This document shows, piece by piece, positions 56,996-64,000 of a DNA stretch of 64,000 nt. A model generated the notes under the pieces. It had not been told where the DNA came from. It was given only the letters and a program-made list of their open reading frames with translations, and did not search any database. The position numbers were made by a program, and so were the translations under genes. Origin of the DNA: Legionella santicrucis (GTDB lineage: Bacteria > Pseudomonadota > Gammaproteobacteria > Legionellales > Legionellaceae); contig NZ_LNYU01000091.1 of assembly GCF_001468135.1 (NCBI RefSeq), positions 427,014 through 491,013 of the forward strand, in the 5' to 3' direction. Within the stretch, counting starts at the first letter, position 1. The number at the start of each line of letters is the position of its first letter.

Positions 56996-58075
56996 TTAAT
57001 AAATAGTATTCACTTGATTAAGAATACCTGCATTAATTTGATATTGTGTACTAGTTTTGTTGGATAGATTCTCCAACAAGGTATATGAATTGGAAGTTGA
57101 AGTAATAACATATTGTCCCTGTCGTGTTAATAAATGTGAAATTACCTTACGTTGATGGATTTCATCAAGTTCCGAAGCAAGATCATCAATTAAATATAAA
57201 CAGTCCTGCGCAACAAGATTTCCTTGAGCTAGTTTCAGTGAGATTAAAATAATTTTTTGTTGACCTCTTGATATGAAATGCTTAGCCTTATTATTATCTA
57301 CTTCAATACTAAAATCTGCTTGATGAGCTCCATGCTGCGTATATAATTTCTGCTTGTCACTCTCAAAATTCTCAGCCAATATTTCTTCTAAATTTTTACC
57401 AGAATTTCTTTTATCCCAGCCTTTGTAGTATTTTAGGGTACACTTAATTTCACTAAGTTCATTCAGTACAGAAATAAATTCTTGCTCCCATTGAATAAAA
57501 TACTCTTCTCTTAATAGATGAAGCTGGTAAGCCAATAGATTTAACTGCTTGTCCCAAGGAATATATTGTGCAAAAGGTACTCGTAATTTGAGAAGTGCAT
57601 TGCGTTGCTTTAGTACACGTTTATATTCCTTCCATAGAGCAAAATAATTATGTTTCACGTGAAACAACCCCCAATCCAATAAATTTCTTCTTACAGATGG
57701 ACCTGCATCAATAATTTGAAATAAATCCGAGTAAAAAATTAGGCAAGGCAACGCATAAGCTAATTGGCTGGTAGTAGAGCAAAATTGATTATTCAACTTA
57801 ACTTGAGTAGTTTCCGAATAAGACTTTTGGATACTAATTGTTTCTTCATTGTTCCCTCTGGCAAATACAGTCATAGAGGATTGATTATGTGAAATAATCG
57901 GTGAAATTTCTCGAGTTCGAAAAGAATGGCCGCAACTTAAGAGGTAAAATGCCTCAAGAACAGACGTTTTTCCACTTCCATTAGGTCCGAAAATAAAATT
58001 AAATCGAGAATTTAATTTCAGGTGAGCTGATACAATATTCCGTAAATGATGGATTTTTAACTCAGTAAGAATCAT
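56996..58075 (-). CDS. recF: DNA repair protein RecF
   Basis: A 359-residue SMC-like ATPase that helps load RecA at gaps and restart forks. The Walker A is NFIFGPNGSGKTSVLEAFYL, the signature motif is near FISRGQQKIILISLKLAQG and the Walker B is LIDDLASELDEIHQ. The start overlaps the dnaN stop (ATGA). A perfect parS site is embedded in the coding sequence at 57652-57667, encoding part of LFHVKHNYF, so the codons there are doubly constrained. Confidence 0.95.
   Translation of the reverse strand: MILTELKIHHLRNIVSAHLKLNSRFNFIFGPNGSGKTSVLEAFYLLSCGHSFRTREISPIISHNQSSMTVFARGNNEETISIQKSYSETTQVKLNNQFCSTTSQLAYALPCLIFYSDLFQIIDAGPSVRRNLLDWGLFHVKHNYFALWKEYKRVLKQRNALLKLRVPFAQYIPWDKQLNLLAYQLHLLREEYFIQWEQEFISVLNELSEIKCTLKYYKGWDKRNSGKNLEEILAENFESDKQKLYTQHGAHQADFSIEVDNNKAKHFISRGQQKIILISLKLAQGNLVAQDCLYLIDDLASELDEIHQRKVISHLLTRQGQYVITSTSNSYTLLENLSNKTSTQYQINAGILNQVNTIY
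57652..57667. promoter_or_regulatory. parS site inside recF
   Basis: A second perfect TGTTTCACGTGAAACA palindrome lies within the recF coding region, 744 bp from the intergenic one and 3.0 kb from the dnaA start. Confidence 0.92.
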
Positions 58076-59175
58076 ATTTTCATTGGCATAATAATATATT
58101 GATAATGATCATCATTTAATGACTCGATTAAAATACTACTATCCGTATTTGATAAAGACAAGCGAATTTGGCCCTCACCAAAATGAGAAAGAACATCTAA
58201 TAAATAGGTTGCGTTCAATCCAATTTTTAATTCATCACCCTGTGTTTCAGCAATTAGTGATTCTACAGCTTCCTCTTGTTCGTTATTGTTCGCAATTAAA
58301 GTAAGCATACCTGGTTGCAAATGGAGCATAACTGCTTTTGATTTTTCATGTGCCAAAATAACGATACGCGATAAAGAGCGCTTAAGAACAGAACAGTCTA
58401 TAAGAATATGCTTATCTTGATTTCTTGGTATCGCTTTAGTATAGGGAGGAAAACGCGCTTCGATTAGTTTAGATAAAAACACAAACTGCCTCGTTACTAA
58501 TTTAAAATGAGATTTGCCAGCGGCTAATAAAACTTCTTCATCATCAATATAGTTAAGAATTCGCAATAACTCTTGAACTCCCTTTTTAGGTAACAACAAT
58601 TTTTTATCACTAATATTAGAACATTGATAACGACAAATAGCCATTCTATGTCCATCTGTAGCAACAGCAGAAATAAGGTTAGGTTCAAAATCAAGAAACA
58701 AGCCGTTGAGAAAAACACGGACATCTTGTTGCGCCATTGCAAAATGAGTTGACTGTAATAATTTCAATAAAACCAAACGAGGTAGGTTTAACTCGACCTC
58801 ATTACATTCATCTTCACTAAGAGGATAACCGTCCGCAGACAAGGTTGTAAGTTTAAAAGAGCTACGTCCTTGTTTAATCGTTAAAAGAGCATTATTAACA
58901 ATCACATCAGGGCTTGTTTCATCATCAAGAGAACGAATAATATCAATAAATTTCTTTGCTGGAACCGTGATACTTCCTGAATTTTGTTTGGACTCACAAA
59001 CGACTTGGGCTGAAATTTCGATCTCTAAATCCGTAGCAGTGATATTTAATAAACCATCAGACAATTTAAGAAAAAAATTAGACAATATAGCTAAAGATTG
59101 CTTCTTATCTACAGCGCCAGCAACAGCAAGTAATAGAGGAAGCAAATCCTCTTTTTTAATAGTGAATTCAAACAA
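58072..59175 (-). CDS. dnaN: DNA polymerase III beta clamp
   Basis: A 367-residue sliding clamp (three-domain form, two copies per ring) that gives the replicative polymerase processivity. Conserved features are the N-terminal start MFEFTIKKEDLLPLL, LAILSNFFL, the middle FKLTTLSADGYP and the C-terminal YQYIIMPMKI. Length is normal. It follows dnaA with a 75-bp gap and overlaps recF by 4 bp. Confidence 0.96.
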   Translation of the reverse strand: MFEFTIKKEDLLPLLLAVAGAVDKKQSLAILSNFFLKLSDGLLNITATDLEIEISAQVVCESKQNSGSITVPAKKFIDIIRSLDDETSPDVIVNNALLTIKQGRSSFKLTTLSADGYPLSEDECNEVELNLPRLVLLKLLQSTHFAMAQQDVRVFLNGLFLDFEPNLISAVATDGHRMAICRYQCSNISDKKLLLPKKGVQELLRILNYIDDEEVLLAAGKSHFKLVTRQFVFLSKLIEARFPPYTKAIPRNQDKHILIDCSVLKRSLSRIVILAHEKSKAVMLHLQPGMLTLIANNNEQEEAVESLIAETQGDELKIGLNATYLLDVLSHFGEGQIRLSLSNTDSSILIESLNDDHYQYIIMPMKI

Positions 59176-59250
59176 GATGGAACTCCTAATTAATTCGGGA
59201 AAAGATTAAAATCTCTAATATAGAGTGCTTATTACATGTTACACGCTGTG

Positions 59251-60627
59251 TTAAGAGGATAGAATACGCATTAAATTCTTATAATCTTCTGCAAAATCAC
59301 TATCATCTTGAATTAATTCTTTAACTTTTCTACATGCATGGATCACAGTGGTATGGTCCCTACCACCAAAATGATCACCAATTTCAGGCAAACTATGGTT
59401 TGTTAACTCTTTACTCAAAGCCATGGCCATTTGCCGAGGTCTTGCAATAGAACGGCTACGACGTTTTGATAACAAATCAGCTACTTTGACTTTATAATAT
59501 TCAGCAACAGTTTTTTGAATATTCTCTATTGTAACTAATTTATCTTGTAACGCGAGAAGATCACGCAAAGCTTCATGTACAAATTCGATAGTAATTGGCT
59601 TTCCAGTAAAATGAGCATTGGCAATAACTCGACGTAATGCACCCTCAAGTTCCCTAACATTGGAGCGGATACGCTTCGCTATAAAAAAAGCCACTTCATA
59701 GGGTAACTCAATATTTGATTGTTCCGCTTTACTGATTAAAATAGCGACTCGAGTTTCAAGTTCAGGAGGTTCTACAGCTACAGTTAGCCCCCAACCAAAT
59801 CGAGACTTCAAACGCTCCTCCATACCTTCAATTTCTTTAGGGTATCGATCACTTGTTAAAATAATCTGTTGCTGTCCCTCTAACAATGCATTAAAAGTAT
59901 GGAAAAACTCCTCTTGGGATCGATCTTTACCCGCGAAAAACTGGATATCATCAATAAGCAAAGCATTTAATGAACGATAAAAACGTTTAAACTCGTTGAT
60001 TGAATTTGTCTGAATCGCTTTGACCATATCGGCAACGAAACGTTCTGAATGTAAATACAATATCTTGGCATCAGGATTATTTTTTAATATGGAGTTACCA
60101 ATTGCATGCATCAGATGTGTTTTTCCTAAGCCTACCCCACCATAAATAAATAAAGGATTGTATGCATCACCAGGTCGCTCGGCAACTTGCATTGACGCAG
60201 CACGAGCCAATTGGTTGGAGTTCCCCTCAACAAAACTTTCAAAGACAAATTTTTTATTTAAATGACTACTCTTGTAATCAACTGCCTTTTTAGGAGGCGC
60301 TTTAATTTCAGGAGAATTAACAGAGACATTAACTTGCGATCTAAATGATCCTGAGGAGCTTGAATCAGAATCAGTATTCGAAGTTTTACTTCCAATTTCA
60401 ATAGAAACTGATTTGATTTCATCACCACAAAGCTGATTAATTAACTCTTCGATTCGAGAAAAGAAATGCTTTTTAACCCAATCGACTACAAATCGATTAG
60501 GTGCAAACAAAATCAAACGTTGCTCATCAGTATGAGCTTGTAAAGGGCGTAACCAAGTATTGAATTGTTGAGCAGAATACTCATCTTGCAATAGACCTAA
60601 ACATTTTTGCCAAACGGATGCTGACAC
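59251..60627 (-). CDS. dnaA: Chromosomal replication initiator DnaA
   Basis: A 458-residue AAA+ initiator. Domain I is at the N-terminus ([20 protein letters not shown]), a Ser/Pro-rich domain II linker at about 80-125, domain III has [16 protein letters not shown] (Walker A) and [13 protein letters not shown] (Walker B), and domain IV ends with [19 protein letters not shown], the DnaA-box-binding helix-turn-helix. I chose the GTG at 60627 as start because AGGAG lies seven bases before it and Legionella DnaA proteins begin at this Ser-Ala-Ser; upstream TTG and ATG are in frame but lie in or before that site. Confidence 0.96.
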   Translation of the reverse strand: MSASVWQKCLGLLQDEYSAQQFNTWLRPLQAHTDEQRLILFAPNRFVVDWVKKHFFSRIEELINQLCGDEIKSVSIEIGSKTSNTDSDSSSSGSFRSQVNVSVNSPEIKAPPKKAVDYKSSHLNKKFVFESFVEGNSNQLARAASMQVAERPGDAYNPLFIYGGVGLGKTHLMHAIGNSILKNNPDAKILYLHSERFVADMVKAIQTNSINEFKRFYRSLNALLIDDIQFFAGKDRSQEEFFHTFNALLEGQQQIILTSDRYPKEIEGMEERLKSRFGWGLTVAVEPPELETRVAILISKAEQSNIELPYEVAFFIAKRIRSNVRELEGALRRVIANAHFTGKPITIEFVHEALRDLLALQDKLVTIENIQKTVAEYYKVKVADLLSKRRSRSIARPRQMAMALSKELTNHSLPEIGDHFGGRDHTTVIHACRKVKELIQDDSDFAEDYKNLMRILSS

Positions 60628-60678
60628 AACGTAACTCCTCATCAAAGAAGAATGGTAAAAAGAATATTTAAAAACTAA

Positions 60679-60687
60679 TTATCCACA
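60679..60687 (+). promoter_or_regulatory. DnaA box, perfect
   Basis: TTATCCACA, 52 bp upstream of the dnaA start, so it may also serve dnaA autoregulation. Confidence 0.85.
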
Positions 60688-60994
60688 GTATTAAAATATG
60701 CCACTGAAAGTACCCGGACAGCAAGATAATTAAGCATGAAAATTATTTGCATGAAGCTAGGGTTTGTTGGCAATTCATTCTGATTCTCTACATCCCGCGT
60801 TTTATGCGCGAGATCCAAACGATGTGAATCTCTTTAAACCAATATTAGGTTCATGCAAAAGTTGGATGTGGCTTAATAAAGCACGACACGTAGTAATGTT
60901 AACCAATTGTCAACAGACCATAGAGAAAATTTTCTTCGGTTCACTAAGGTGCAGCTGCATTCGAATTATACTCAGGCTTTAATATAAAAGAAAG

Positions 60995-61003
60995 TTATCC
61001 ACA
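60995..61003 (+). promoter_or_regulatory. DnaA box, perfect
   Basis: TTATCCACA in the middle of the candidate origin. Confidence 0.85.
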
Positions 61004-61291
61004 AAAAAAGTATAGACTTTATAAAATCAAAAGTTTTAGTTGCTGCATTAGAACATACAAACAATCCATAGTAAGTTCACCTATGCTATATCGACTTATA
61101 TTATTTATAATGAAGTTGCACACCCTTCTAAAACGATTCACCACAATATATCTATATTTTCATAAAATATTTCAAAAATAACCAATAAATACATATTTTA
61201 ATCATTAAATGAATTAACGCATAGGTTAATAAATGTGGAAAGATCTATGAATAAATAAGATCATAAGGAGAGTATAAGATGATAATAACAT

Positions 61292-61300
61292 TGTGTATAA
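61292..61300 (-). promoter_or_regulatory. DnaA box, one mismatch
   Basis: TTATACACA on the minus strand, the variant found as box R2 in the E. coli origin. Confidence 0.7.
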
Positions 61301-61403
61301 ATCAGTTCGAAAAAATACATACAGAAAGATCACAACAATAAAAAGAGGTTGTAAACAGAGTTTATTTTACAAAAACCTATTGATTTATATATGATTTTTA
61401 TAC

Positions 61404-61412
61404 TTATCAACA
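61404..61412 (+). promoter_or_regulatory. DnaA box, one mismatch
   Basis: TTATCAACA, one base from the consensus. Confidence 0.55.
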
Positions 61413-61533
61413 GAAGTCATTGTCCGTAATAACAATAAAAAATTTTAAAATAAAGAAATGATTTTGTTATTAGCAAGCAAACAAAATTTCAACACGACAC
61501 GATAAATATACAAAAAATAATCAACTGCTAAAT

Positions 61534-61562
61534 TGACAGTAGAAAAAAAGTTCTCTATCATT
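61534..61562 (+). promoter_or_regulatory. Predicted rpmH operon promoter
   Basis: A perfect TTGACA (61534-61539) is followed after 17 bp by TATCAT (61557-61562), giving a leader of about 25 nt to the rpmH ATG. It probably drives rpmH, rnpA, yidD, yidC and mnmE. Confidence 0.75.
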
Positions 61563-61594
61563 GCGAGCCTTAGAATTTTATTAACAGGTTCATC

Positions 61595-61729
61595 ATGAAA
61601 CGCACCTTTCAACCCAGTAATTTAAAGCGCAAACGCGATCATGGTTTTCGTCAGCGTATGGCTACTCGTGCAGGTAGATTAGTAATCAAGCGTCGTCGAG
61701 CTAAAGGTCGTAAACGTTTGACTGCTTAA
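61595..61729 (+). CDS. rpmH: 50S ribosomal protein L34
   Basis: A 44-residue, very basic ribosomal protein. The sequence begins [20 protein letters not shown] and continues with [18 protein letters not shown], the universal L34 pattern. It is short enough to be missed by length-filtered gene finding but is unambiguous. It lies directly ahead of rnpA with no spacing, as in most bacteria. Confidence 0.98.
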   Translation: MKRTFQPSNLKRKRDHGFRQRMATRAGRLVIKRRRAKGRKRLTA

Positions 61730-62074
61730 GTGTTTGCATTTAAAAAAGCACAGCGATTACTAACAAAAATTGATTATAGTCATGTGTTTGAACAAGCGAG
61801 CAAAATTGTAACTTCTGAATTTATTATTCTTTATAGAAAAAATAATTTAGGCTATGCAAGATTAGGGCTTGCACTATCAAAAAAAATGATAGCAAAAGCC
61901 CATGATCGAAATCGCATCAAACGACTGCTAAGAGAAAGCTTCCGATATGAAGAATTACCTGCAGTCGATGTAGTTTTTTTAGCAAGACAAGGCGTTGCAA
62001 AACAAACAAATGCAAATATAAACGCTAGATTGGGCAAAACATGGAAAAAAATAACCTCACTTTACGAAAAATAG
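61730..62074 (+). CDS. rnpA: Ribonuclease P protein component
   Basis: A 114-residue basic protein that helps the RNase P RNA process tRNA 5' ends. The RNR motif is in [18 protein letters not shown], preceded by [10 protein letters not shown]. It starts with GTG at 61730, directly after the rpmH stop codon, so the two are translationally coupled. The end overlaps yidD by 34 bp. Confidence 0.95.
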   Translation: MFAFKKAQRLLTKIDYSHVFEQASKIVTSEFIILYRKNNLGYARLGLALSKKMIAKAHDRNRIKRLLRESFRYEELPAVDVVFLARQGVAKQTNANINARLGKTWKKITSLYEK

Positions 62075-62289
62075 TATGTTTTCCCGTTAAATTATATCAA
62101 TATTTGATTAGTCCTTTGCTGAGACCAAGCTGCCGTTATTACCCGAGTTGTTCACAATATGCTGAAAGTGCTATCATGCAATGTGGCATAACCAAAGGTT
62201 TATGGATGGCTCTTAAAAGATTATTGCGTTGCCATCCATGGTCTAAGGGTGGTTATGATCCTGTACTTCCTAACAATGAGAATTTTTGA
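62041..62289 (+). CDS. yidD: Membrane protein insertion efficiency factor YidD
   Basis: An 82-residue membrane-associated protein that aids YidC-dependent insertion. The family core is [20 protein letters not shown] then SQYAESAI, with three conserved cysteines (the third in [16 protein letters not shown]). It overlaps rnpA by 34 bp and its stop TGA shares bases with the yidC ATG. Confidence 0.95.
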   Translation: MEKNNLTLRKIVCFPVKLYQYLISPLLRPSCRYYPSCSQYAESAIMQCGITKGLWMALKRLLRCHPWSKGGYDPVLPNNENF

Positions 62290-63956
62290 TGGATATACGA
62301 CGAGTTATTTTATACATGGCGCTCGCGCTAGTAAGTTTATCACTTTGGAATGCATGGCAAATAGACTATCCTACTAAGCCTGCGCAAACAGAAATTGCCA
62401 TCAATAATGAACAAAACGGTGAGCCTTTATTACCCAAAATGGCTCCATCTAATGCTGTTACAACGTCAATAACACCAACTACAGAAGTAAAAACAAATAA
62501 CGGCCCCATCATTCATGTTAAAACTGACGTTTTAGATGTGGGTATTGACTTACAGCAAGGTGATATTGTTTCAAGCCAATTACTTGCCTACCCACAAAGT
62601 ATCGAAGAAAAAAATAAACCTTTTCTTCTTTTGCAAAATCAACCCAGTGAGCGTTATATTGCAAGTAGTAATCTTTTTGTAGCTTCAGGACAAAATGTTC
62701 AGGCATTAAATTTTAATTTTACATCACCACAACAACAATACGAATTAGACCCTAATCAAAAGCAACTTGTTGTAACCCTTAATGGAAAAAATGAAGATGG
62801 ACTTGATGTAAAAAAGGAATTTATTTTTACTAAGAGTAGTTATCTTATTGATATAGACTATAAAATTGCTAATCAAGGAAATCATGAATGGACTGGGTAT
62901 ATGAATACCCAATTGATACGCAGTTCTCCAAAAGAAGATAAATCAAGTGTATTTCATGTAGGATCTTACACTGGTGCTTCTTATTCTGAACCAGGGAAAC
63001 ATCGTTATCAGAAAGTAAGCTTTAACGATATGAATAAAGCGAATTTAGATGTAGACAGCAAAGGCGGCTGGGTTGCCATGCAACAACATTATTTTTTAAG
63101 TGCCTGGATTCCTGATGCTAATTCAACCAATAAATTTTATACTCGATCGGTTAATAATGATTACACGATAGGAGCCGTAAGTCAGCCAATTACTCTTCAA
63201 CCTAATCAAGATAAGACAATAGGCTCTAAGCTTTATGTAGGTCCAGAGATTACCAGCGTTCTAAAAGATATTGCTCCTTCGTTAGATCTCACTGTTGACT
63301 ATGGAATTTTATGGTTCTTATCTTCATTACTTTTCTCTTTGATGAAAGTGATTAATAATGTTGTAGGTAATTGGGGTTGGTCTATTGTCTTAGTAACTGT
63401 TTTGATTAAGTTGGCGTTTTATCGTTTATCTGCAGCAAGTTATAAATCAATGGCTGGGATGCGTAAGTTACAACCCAAATTACAAGCGTTACGTGAGCGC
63501 TATGGGGATGATAAAGCAAAAATTAGTCAAGCTACTATGGAGTTATATAAGCAGGAAAAAGTTAATCCCTTAGGTGGTTGTTTGCCTATTGTAATTCAAA
63601 TTCCTGTTTTTATTGCTCTTTATTGGGTTTTATTAGAGAGTGTTGAGTTAAGACAGGCACCCTTTATTCTCTGGATTAAAGATTTATCAGATGCTGATCC
63701 TTACCATGTGCTTCCATTGATTATGGGTGCAACGATGTTGATTCAACAAAAGCTAAATCCTGCGCCACCTGATCCAATGCAGGCGAAGGTAATGATGTTT
63801 TTACCTGTATTATTCACCGGTTTGTTTTGGGGTTTTCCTGCTGGTTTAGTATTATATTGGATTGTAAATAACACTTTATCCATATTGCAACAATGGTATA
63901 TCACACGTAAATTTTCTGACGAAAAGCCGGCTAAAAAACTTGCTGTTGCTAAATAA
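62289..63956 (+). CDS. yidC: Membrane protein insertase YidC
   Basis: A 555-residue inner membrane insertase that folds and inserts proteins with or without SecYEG. TM1 is at about 5-20; a large periplasmic beta-sandwich domain (about 60-335) follows; the conserved core starts at [15 protein letters not shown], with [20 protein letters not shown] as cytoplasmic loop and later [20 protein letters not shown]. The ATG at 62289 overlaps the yidD stop (TGATG); the TTG at 62286 is also in frame but less likely. Confidence 0.96.
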   Translation: MDIRRVILYMALALVSLSLWNAWQIDYPTKPAQTEIAINNEQNGEPLLPKMAPSNAVTTSITPTTEVKTNNGPIIHVKTDVLDVGIDLQQGDIVSSQLLAYPQSIEEKNKPFLLLQNQPSERYIASSNLFVASGQNVQALNFNFTSPQQQYELDPNQKQLVVTLNGKNEDGLDVKKEFIFTKSSYLIDIDYKIANQGNHEWTGYMNTQLIRSSPKEDKSSVFHVGSYTGASYSEPGKHRYQKVSFNDMNKANLDVDSKGGWVAMQQHYFLSAWIPDANSTNKFYTRSVNNDYTIGAVSQPITLQPNQDKTIGSKLYVGPEITSVLKDIAPSLDLTVDYGILWFLSSLLFSLMKVINNVVGNWGWSIVLVTVLIKLAFYRLSAASYKSMAGMRKLQPKLQALRERYGDDKAKISQATMELYKQEKVNPLGGCLPIVIQIPVFIALYWVLLESVELRQAPFILWIKDLSDADPYHVLPLIMGATMLIQQKLNPAPPDPMQAKVMMFLPVLFTGLFWGFPAGLVLYWIVNNTLSILQQWYITRKFSDEKPAKKLAVAK

Positions 63957-64000
63957 ATGTTCACAGAAACGATTGTAGCTATAGCTACCCCACCTGGAAG
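63957..64000 (+). CDS. mnmE: tRNA modification GTPase MnmE, 5' end only
   Basis: Fourteen codons of the gene are in the window: MFTETIVAIATPPG, the standard MnmE N-terminus, which with MnmG modifies the wobble uridine of several tRNAs. It starts in the base right after the yidC stop codon. The rest lies beyond the window. Confidence 0.9.
   Translation, partial: MFTETIVAIATPPG

Larger units (their letters stand above)
60628..61594. other. Candidate chromosomal replication origin (oriC)
   Basis: This 967-bp AT-rich region lies between dnaA (-) and rpmH (+), the classic gammaproteobacterial origin position. It contains two perfect DnaA boxes (60679, 60995), two near-perfect ones (61292, 61404), weaker 7/9 matches near 60907 and 61234, and a very AT-rich stretch at about 61140-61235 that could be the unwinding element. 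GATC sites cluster near 61242-61331. A short plus-strand frame at 60764-60982 has no recognised content and is read as spurious. Confidence 0.85.

Noticed and set aside
60764..60982. 72-codon plus-strand reading frame within the origin
   Set aside because: No ribosome site or recognisable protein, and it lies among DnaA boxes.

Overview
The window reads as a Legionella (Gammaproteobacteria) chromosome segment that includes the replication origin. Grounds: a tandem pair of Legionella-type major outer membrane protein genes; a Dot/Icm component paralogue (IcmD/DotP type); a LetA-type box in front of a GGA-rich RsmY/RsmZ-like small RNA; an Rcp/PagP gene; an ankyrin effector candidate; and the order gyrB - agmatine pathway - RavA-like gene - hfq - hflX, which I recall from the start of the L. 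pneumophila chromosome. The DNA is AT-rich throughout.

Layout. 1-5.5 kb: MOMP pair (-), pyrC-rnt (+), 2-Cys peroxiredoxin and CGFS glutaredoxin (-), sodB (+). 5.9-8.8 kb: compact + run argD, coq7, pit. 8.9-19.7 kb: amino acid permease, Rcp/PagP, an Mpo1-like membrane protein, a RgpF-like glycan protein, an orphan ORF next to a transposase remnant, rlmKL-darP, a TauE exporter and an M4 metalloprotease. 20-26.8 kb: exported thaumatin-like protein, SPOR/beta-barrel protein, S28 peptidase and two unknown coupled genes. 26.9-34.9 kb: pirin, a two-component system, a serine hydrolase with an effector-like tail, kinases and a TlpA thioredoxin. 34.9-41.6 kb: accessory island with a truncated gene and its full-length paralogue, a MazEF-type toxin-antitoxin pair under a perfect 38-bp palindrome, two transposase remnants and a 1232-residue ankyrin protein carrying a recent 978-bp tandem duplication. 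41.7-48.5 kb: hflX, hfq, RavA-like gene and the aguB-speA-aguA route from arginine to putrescine. 48.5-53.7 kb: the RsmY/Z-like RNA, the orphan IcmD-like gene, an exported formamidase / small exported protein / porin operon and a uridine-kinase-like gene. 54.3-64 kb: gyrB, recF, dnaN, dnaA on -, the oriC candidate, then rpmH, rnpA, yidD, yidC and the start of mnmE on +.

How it fits together. Genes diverge from 60.6-61.6 kb, as expected for a bidirectional origin; perfect and near-perfect DnaA boxes lie there and two perfect parS sites lie 3-4 kb away. The host-interaction theme (Dot/Icm paralogue, ankyrin protein, RavA-like protein, S28 and M4 peptidases, PagP) is interleaved with housekeeping genes. 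The RsmY/Z-like RNA is the most informative non-coding element. No tRNA, rRNA, CRISPR array or intact insertion sequence was recognised.
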